From contig JAEZHM010000015.1 in the NCBI GenBank assembly GCA_023416585.1, positions 1 through 50,210 of the forward strand: 50,210 nt of DNA, written 5' to 3'. Each line of letters opens with the position of its first letter. The stretch's first letter is position 1. This document shows positions 46,171 through 50,210 of this stretch, in pieces. The notes beneath the pieces were generated by a model, which saw only the letters and a list, made by a program, of their open reading frames with translations, was not told the DNA's origin and made no database searches. The stretch comes from Bacillota bacterium. Lineage in GTDB: Bacteria > Bacillota > Clostridia > Christensenellales > Aristaeellaceae. The position numbers and the translations under genes are program-made.

Positions 46171-46292
46171 ATATCCACACTATCCACATGGTTATCCACA
46201 GTTTTCCGCGTAAAAAGCCTTGATTTTTGGCCCTGCCGCTTCAGAGACTGTGGAAAACTTCTCTTCCAAGCGGTTTTTCCACTTGTGGAGAC
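46171..46292. other. DnaA-box cluster (candidate replication origin)
   Basis: Three boxes in the same orientation: ATATCCACA (46171-46179), CTATCCACA (46180-46188) and a perfect TTATCCACA (46192-46200). Opposite or weaker boxes follow: TGTGGAAAA (46249-46257), TTTTCCACT (46275-46283) and TGTGGAGAC (46284-46292), including the palindrome TCCACTTGTGGA. This density is typical of Firmicute oriC. No dnaA, dnaN or rpmH gene is in the window, and neighbouring genes do not all point away, so the call is only a candidate. Confidence 0.45.
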
Positions 46293-46651
46293 TGGCTCAC
46301 TTTCTGCTTACCAGGTTATTACAAAGCATGTCAACCTGCTTTGCAAAAGGTTACAGATTCTTCGAAATATCGGTAAAAATGTCGGAAAAATGTCGTCTTT
46401 TCCCGCTTAAATTCCTTATTGCTTGGACGATACATATTGAATGTAATTTGCTTTGATGATACAAGAGCCAAATATTCATAGAAGGAAACTGCACAGCGGT
46501 TTCCTTTCCTCTCGCTCAGATTGTATTGAAAAAAGTAAGCGGTATAAGCTGGATTAAGCGGGCGGAACTCCTTCTGTCACGGCTCCGCCGTGCCACTCAA
46601 TTAGGGTGCCAATTGTAATCCCGGGGGAGCAATGATAGGGAACCGCAATTC

Positions 46652-46753
46652 CCCCTCATTTAAAATCGTCTCACCTGGCACAGCCTCCCGGGCGGGGGTT
46701 TGCGAAGCAAACATTCCTTGCACTTTTTGCAGGCTGTGAGACAGAATGAGGGG
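46652..46753. repeat. Large imperfect inverted repeat
   Basis: CCCCTCATT, GTCTCAC and CAGCCT on the left pair with AGGCTG, GTGAGAC and AATGAGGGG on the right, in order. The loop contains GTTTGCGAAGCAAAC, seen also near 19900. It resembles a repeat family shared with 19818-19978. Confidence 0.6.
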
Positions 46754-46804
46754 ATTTATACTCGCCTCAGGCGTTTCTGAATGGTTTACCCTTCAGAAAC
46801 GGAA

Positions 46805-46831
46805 CACCGGCCTGGCATAGCCAGGCCGGTG
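46805..46831. repeat. Perfect hairpin (12-base arms)
   Basis: CACCGGCCTGGC and GCCAGGCCGGTG around ATA. No T run; role unclear, lying 30 bases from the rpsR terminator. Confidence 0.65.
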
Positions 46832-46861
46832 CGAAATCCCATAGGCGAAAAGCGTAGCATC

Positions 46862-46902
46862 AAAAAATCCGCCCAAGTGCTTGCACTTGGGCGGATTTTT
46901 TT
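46862..46902 (-). terminator. Terminator of the rpsF operon
   Basis: CCGCCCAAGTGC and CACTTGGGCGG form an 11-base stem, with T runs on both strands. It lies directly after rpsR. Confidence 0.92.
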
Positions 46903-46905
46903 GAA

Positions 46906-47160
46906 TCAGTCGACTGTAAAGGGCAACAAGGCGATGGCACGTGCGCGCTTGATGGCTTCGGACAACTGACGCTGATGCTTGGCGCAATTACCGCTCATAC
47001 GGCGGGGCAAGATCTTGCCGCGCTCATTGGTGAAACGGCGAAGACGGTTGACGTCTTTGTAATCGATAAATTCGATTTTATCTACGCAAAAGGCACACAC
47101 TTTCCTGCGGGGCTTTCGTCCCCGCGGGCGGGCCCTTTTCTCGCCACGATCCTCAGACAT
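46906..47160 (-). CDS. rpsR: 30S ribosomal protein S18
   Basis: An 84-residue small-subunit protein that binds S6 and 16S rRNA. YKDVNRLRRFTNERGKILPRR is conserved. It is a zinc-ribbon (C+) form, with Cys22, Cys25, Cys59 and His62 in a C-x2-C ... C-x2-H pattern. Last gene of the rpsF-ssb-rpsR operon, 24 bases after ssb. Confidence 0.97.
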   Translation of the reverse strand: MSEDRGEKRARPRGRKPRRKVCAFCVDKIEFIDYKDVNRLRRFTNERGKILPRRMSGNCAKHQRQLSEAIKRARAIALLPFTVD

Positions 47161-47184
47161 GGGTGAATCCTCCTTTTTGTAGGA

Positions 47185-47607
47185 TTAGAATGGTAGCTCG
47201 TCCTCATCCACCTGGGTAAAACCGCCGGCGCTGCTTTGATCCGCGCCGGAAGCGTTGCTGGAAACACGGCCTTCGCCGTCATCCTGCCTGGAGGAGAGGA
47301 ACTCAATGTCGTCAGCGGTTACATCCAGGGAGGCTCTGGTCGTGCCATCCTTGCCTTCGTAAGTTGACACGGAGACGCTTCCCGTCACGCAAACCTTGCG
47401 CCCTTTTGCCAGATACTTTTGGCATAATTCGCCCAATTGACGCCAAGCCGTAATGCGGAAGAAATCCGCTTCTGGCTGGTTATTGTTGTTTTGGGAACTG
47501 CGGCGGCGGTTGACCGCGATGGTGAAGGAGCACACGTTAAGACCGGTGCTGGTGGTGCGCATTTCAGGATCGCGGGTAAGGTTGCCGATCAGGATGATTT
47601 TATTCAT
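47185..47607 (-). CDS. ssb: Single-stranded DNA-binding protein
   Basis: A 140-residue SSB. An OB fold covers about 1-105 (MNKIILIGNLTRDPE... FRITAW). A flexible glycine- and serine-rich linker leads to the acidic tail DEDELPF, which contacts partner proteins in replication and repair. Between rpsF and rpsR as in most Firmicutes. Confidence 0.97.
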   Translation of the reverse strand: MNKIILIGNLTRDPEMRTTSTGLNVCSFTIAVNRRRSSQNNNNQPEADFFRITAWRQLGELCQKYLAKGRKVCVTGSVSVSTYEGKDGTTRASLDVTADDIEFLSSRQDDGEGRVSSNASGADQSSAGGFTQVDEDELPF

Positions 47608-47628
47608 CTCATGTACCTCCCTTGGGGG

Positions 47629-48033
47629 TCATTCCTCCGCAACGGTTTCGTCGGAAGCTTCCTGAGCAGCTTCCGCGCTTACCGGAGCAGCGGGAGCAAC
47701 GGGAGCAGCCGCACGCACGGGGCGGGGCTTCACGCTGGAGCGCTTGTCTTCGAGCTTGACCACAAGGTAACGGATCACGCTGTCGGAGATCTGCAGATTG
47801 CGTTCGATTTCCCGGGGGACCTCACCTGACGCCTTGAACGTGGTCAACACATAGTAGCCTTCGGTTTTGTAGTTGATGGCATAGGCCAAGCGGCGCTTGC
47901 CCCATGTTTCATCAACCTTCTCCACCTCGCCGCCGTTTGTCACGATCATCTGGGTGAACCGCTCGATCAGTTCTTTGCGGGCGGAATCCTCCAGCGCGGT
48001 GTCGATGATGTAGGTCAGTTCATACCTATTCAT
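47629..48033 (-). CDS. rpsF: 30S ribosomal protein S6
   Basis: A 134-residue protein starting MNRYELTYIIDT, with the S6 fold (WGKRRLAYAINYKTEGYYVL). The alanine- and proline-rich C-terminal extension (about 105-134) is longer than in E. coli. The ATG at 48033 is behind GGAGGTGAAAGGT. First gene of its operon. Confidence 0.96.
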   Translation of the reverse strand: MNRYELTYIIDTALEDSARKELIERFTQMIVTNGGEVEKVDETWGKRRLAYAINYKTEGYYVLTTFKASGEVPREIERNLQISDSVIRYLVVKLEDKRSSVKPRPVRAAAPVAPAAPVSAEAAQEASDETVAEE

Positions 48034-48059
48034 ACCTTTCACCTCCTCATGGACGTATG

Positions 48060-48127
48060 GCGCTGCAAAAATACAGCGCAAGGATGTGCCAATTACGGAT
48101 TATAGCATTCCCTGTCATGAATTGCAA
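48060..48127 (-). promoter_or_regulatory. rpsF operon promoter and leader hairpin
   Basis: TTGCAA (48122-48127), 17 bases, TATAAT (48099-48104) on the minus strand. The leader holds a 6-base hairpin (GCGCTG / CAGCGC, 48060-48079). S6:S18 leader control is known for this operon, but I cannot match this hairpin to that motif. Confidence 0.75.
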
Positions 48128-48229
48128 GAAAATTTTCATAATTACTAAAGATATGCCTGTTGTCTCTATGTCAACAGCAAATCTTTGGTTTAGGGCGGTG
48201 TGACATTGAGAAAATTGCTCTTGCACCCG

Positions 48230-48904
48230 TTACTCCCAATCCTCTGCTCCCAGCCGCTTTTGCAGCGCTTTCAAAAGCAATCGTCGCTCTTTATAATCCG
48301 GCAGGACGCCTTCCACAACCGCCCAAAACCGTGCCGAGTGGTTCATCTGTGTAATATGCGCCAGCTCATGCACCACGACATAATCAATCACGTCCTCCTC
48401 CGCCATCAAAAGCCGCCAGGAATAGTTGATGCTTTTTTTCCCTGAGCAGCTGCCCCAGCGCGTTTTGGCGGAGTTGATCTTTATATCGGACGGCTTAACG
48501 CCCATTTGGGCGGCATAGGCAAGCGTCTTGGCGGGCAGAACCTGCTTTGCAATCATTTTGTATATCTTCACACAGGCATCTTTGATCTGCCCAGAATTCA
48601 GCCCCGGCATCAAAAAGATCTGCGTACCGTCAAAGCCTATCGGTTTTCCCGGCCTTAACGTGATAGGGTACTCTCTTCCTTTTACCAACACGCAATCCCC
48701 ATAATCAAGCTGAAACGCCGCTTTGCTGCTTGCACGCTCCATCACCATAGGGAGCTTTTCCCGTATCCATTTTACCTTGGATTTAACAAAGCGGTCGATA
48801 TCTGCCTTTGGCATTTTCAGCGGGGCCCGAACCTCCACAGTGCCCGCGGGCAGAATGCAGATCGCCACTGTCTTTCGCCTGGAGCGAACGATGCTGTATT
48901 CCAT
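48230..48904 (-). CDS. YgjP-like metallopeptidase (DUF45)
   Basis: A 224-residue soluble protein with zinc motif HELAH (His179, Glu180, His183) and a third ligand His189 (MNHSARFW). TRWGSCSGKKSINYSWRL is the YgjP-family core. Substrate unknown. ATG at 48904 behind AAGGATAGC; a longer start at 48964 has no ribosome site. Confidence 0.92.
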   Translation of the reverse strand: MEYSIVRSRRKTVAICILPAGTVEVRAPLKMPKADIDRFVKSKVKWIREKLPMVMERASSKAAFQLDYGDCVLVKGREYPITLRPGKPIGFDGTQIFLMPGLNSGQIKDACVKIYKMIAKQVLPAKTLAYAAQMGVKPSDIKINSAKTRWGSCSGKKSINYSWRLLMAEEDVIDYVVVHELAHITQMNHSARFWAVVEGVLPDYKERRLLLKALQKRLGAEDWE

Positions 48905-49023
48905 GATGCTATCCTTTTTATTGTATTCCCGAATTACTTTAACGTAAAAACACAGCTTGTGCAAGCATATCGTAATGACTATACTCTTATTGCCGCGGCT
49001 AAAATAAGATGGGAGGAATCAGG

Positions 49024-49779
49024 ATGCATGATTTTCACCATCCCGCGCTGTATCCCGTTCCTGGCGCCAGACTGCTTGCGATATTCGTGCATGGTTTTCT
49101 GGGCGGCCCCGGACAGTTTACACAATTGGTCCGGGCGATGAACGAGGCGGGCTTTGCGGCAGAAACGCTGCTGCTGCCCGGCCATGGAAAAAGGTCCTGG
49201 GATTTTGTGCGCCACACCTCCCGGGAATGGCAGGAAGCCGTGAACGCAGCCTTAAAGTTTCGCCTTGCGCAATACGAAAAGGTGGTGCTGATAGGCCATT
49301 CCATGGGCGGCCTTCTTGGCATCAACGCTTCGTTGAAGGCAGGCCCCGCACACGGTTTGGTGCTATGGGAAACGCCCATCCGCCTGCGCATGAGACTCAA
49401 TGGCATACGAAACGACCTTCAGGTGGCATTCCTGCCCGAAAGGTTTCAAAACACTGTCGCCAAGGCTTACCGCCTGGCCAGCAATGTGCGTTTTTCTACG
49501 CCCCTTAGCTACCTTCTGACCGTTCCGCGGGCGTTGGATCTTTTGAGGTTGATGGCGGCCACGGAGCGGGAACTTTCCAGGATCCAATGCCCCGTATTTC
49601 TTGTTCAGTCTGATGCGGATGAGATCGTTCACCCCATTTGTTTGGAAAGGCTGCAAAAAGGCCTTGCAAGCGCAAAGGTTACCACGCTTAAGCTTACAAC
49701 GTCCTGGCACTCCTACTTTCCGGAGGAGGAGCTGCTTCTGCTTCAAACCCGGCTTGTCTCATGGTTGAAAACCATATAA
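49024..49779 (+). CDS. Alpha/beta hydrolase (carboxylesterase-like)
   Basis: A 251-residue serine hydrolase. FVHGFLGGPGQF forms the oxyanion region, GHSMGG gives catalytic Ser93, SDADEIV an Asp and TTSWHSYF a His. It resembles carboxylesterase or monoacylglycerol lipase enzymes; substrate is not assigned. The ATG at 49024 follows GGGAGGAATCAGG. Divergent from the YgjP-like gene, about 120 bases apart. Confidence 0.88.
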   Translation: MHDFHHPALYPVPGARLLAIFVHGFLGGPGQFTQLVRAMNEAGFAAETLLLPGHGKRSWDFVRHTSREWQEAVNAALKFRLAQYEKVVLIGHSMGGLLGINASLKAGPAHGLVLWETPIRLRMRLNGIRNDLQVAFLPERFQNTVAKAYRLASNVRFSTPLSYLLTVPRALDLLRLMAATERELSRIQCPVFLVQSDADEIVHPICLERLQKGLASAKVTTLKLTTSWHSYFPEEELLLLQTRLVSWLKTI

Positions 49780-49830
49780 AATCAAGAATTTTCAAGGGAA
49801 AAGCGCGTTGAAAAAATTCATGGAAGGCCC

Positions 49831-49859
49831 TTGACAATGCAAGTGCTTTCGTGTACAAT
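49831..49859 (+). promoter_or_regulatory. tRNA cluster promoter
   Basis: TTGACA (49831-49836), 17 bases, TACAAT (49854-49859), 33 bases before tRNA-Pro. Confidence 0.88.
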
Positions 49860-49892
49860 ACATTTCGTCGCTCGTAAGATGCGACTGTATGA

Positions 49893-49969
49893 CGGGGTGT
49901 AGCGCAGTCTGGTAGCGCACGTGCTTTGGGAGCATGGGGCCGGGGGTTCAAATCCCTTCACCCCGACCA
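49893..49969 (+). tRNA. tRNA-Pro (anticodon UGG)
   Basis: Acceptor CGGGGTG pairs with CACCCCG; T arm GGGGGTTCAAATCCC; anticodon loop reads TTTGGGA, so UGG; CCA is encoded at 49967-49969. Confidence 0.97.
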
Positions 49970-49996
49970 AAATGCCTTCTCCCCAAGTATTGACAG

Positions 49997-50071
49997 GGCT
50001 CCTTGGTCAAGCGGTTAAGACACCGCCCTTTCACGGCGGTAACAGGGGTTCGAGTCCCCTAGGAGTCACCA
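49997..50071 (+). tRNA. tRNA-Glu (anticodon UUC)
   Basis: Acceptor GGCTCCT pairs with AGGAGTC with one G-U; loop CTTTCAC gives UUC; encoded CCA. Confidence 0.96.
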
Positions 50072-50088
50072 CTTCCCTTTTGCGGTAT

Positions 50089-50165
50089 GGGCCTTTAGCT
50101 CAGTTGGTCAGAGCGGCCGGCTCATAACCGGTTGGTCCGGGGTTCAAGTCCCTGAAGGCCCACCA
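50089..50165 (+). tRNA. tRNA with CAU anticodon (Met or Ile2)
   Basis: Acceptor GGGCCTT pairs with AAGGCCC; loop CTCATAA gives CAU; encoded CCA. The body (CCTTTAGCTCAGTTGG... GGCTCATAACC) is very like the tRNA-Ile2 of Bacillus, which is read as isoleucine after lysidine modification. Elongator Met is the other possibility; the initiator is excluded by the paired acceptor end. Confidence 0.9.
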
Positions 50166-50172
50166 GCCAAGT

Positions 50173-50210
50173 GGCCCGGTAGTTCAGTTGGTTAGAATGC
50201 CAGCCTGTCA
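50173..50210 (+). tRNA. tRNA-Asp (anticodon GUC), cut by the window edge
   Basis: Starts GGCCCGG, with a D arm (GTTCAGTTGGTTAGAAT) and the loop start CTGTCA giving GUC. The 3' half is outside the window. Confidence 0.85.

Larger units (their letters stand above)
45932..46905. other. Gene-free region with possible origin and inverted repeats
   Basis: About 970 bases without a convincing gene. It holds the DnaA-box cluster (46171-46292), an AT-rich stretch (about 46400-46490), a long inverted repeat (46652-46753), a perfect hairpin (46805-46831) and the rpsR terminator. Confidence 0.6.

Noticed and set aside
46171..46292. A complete oriC with dnaA
   Set aside because: dnaA, dnaN and rpmH are not in the window, so only a candidate is reported.
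46220..46456. A 78-codon plus-strand reading in the origin-like region
   Set aside because: No ribosome site, biased composition and no homology that I recognise; the DnaA-like boxes explain the sequence better.
1..50210. CRISPR array, prophage or insertion sequence
   Set aside because: No regularly spaced repeats, no phage structural or integrase gene and no transposase were seen.

Overview
The window looks like a chromosomal segment of a Gram-positive-type anaerobe of class Clostridia with moderately high GC. Evidence: strong AGGAGG-type ribosome binding sites, near-consensus TTGACA/TATAAT promoters with 17-base spacers, a YozG-like XRE regulator, a CwlD-like amidase, CotH-family kinases, a BMP-type nucleoside importer and an rpsF-ssb-rpsR operon. 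Genus cannot be fixed from sequence alone. No phage, plasmid, CRISPR array or insertion sequence was seen. Strand use is mixed throughout.

Layout. 0.2-13.6 kb (minus strand): three tandem, similar CotH-kinase surface proteins (lamin-tail domains, chitobiase-like domain, CotH kinase) followed by a DUF4956 membrane protein, a VTC-domain (polyphosphate-polymerase-like) protein and xylulokinase. 13.7-16.2 kb: a small operon under two perfect palindromes, encoding a DUF2975-like membrane protein, an XRE regulator and a lipoprotein. 16.2-17.7 kb: a convergent caspase-like lipoprotein. 18.0-25.7 kb: a purine salvage and uptake region (xpt, BMP binding protein, then ATPase and two permeases) split by a minus-strand GDPD / URO-D pair. 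PurR-box-like sites occur as direct repeats 43 bases apart at both purine promoters. 25.8-27.0 kb: a HEAT-repeat protein and glucosamine-6-phosphate deaminase. 27.2-32.1 kb (minus): a complete branched-chain amino-acid-type ABC importer, livJ-H-M-G-F. 32.6-36.7 kb: a secreted protein of unknown function and a 937-residue zinc-ribbon / membrane / repeat protein. 36.9-38.9 kb: aconitase.

39.2-41.9 kb (minus): VanW-SH3 protein, SfsA, and a CHAP / peptidoglycan-binding hydrolase. 42.1-43.1 kb: class II fructose-bisphosphate aldolase. 43.4-45.9 kb (minus): an ECF sigma / membrane anti-sigma pair and a CwlD-like amidase. 45.9-46.9 kb is gene-free and carries a dense cluster of DnaA-box-like sequences (possible origin, although dnaA is not in the window) and large inverted repeats. 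46.9-48.9 kb (minus): rpsF-ssb-rpsR and a YgjP-like metallopeptidase. 49.0-50.2 kb: an alpha/beta hydrolase and a tRNA cluster (Pro, Glu, CAU, and a truncated Asp) running off the right edge.

Most interesting points: the CotH triplication with a shared upstream block, the conserved 43-base PurR-box spacing, the tandem palindromic operator at 13.75-13.82 kb, the candidate origin at 46.2 kb, the caspase-like lipoprotein, and ABC binding proteins that lack a lipobox although other proteins in the window have one.
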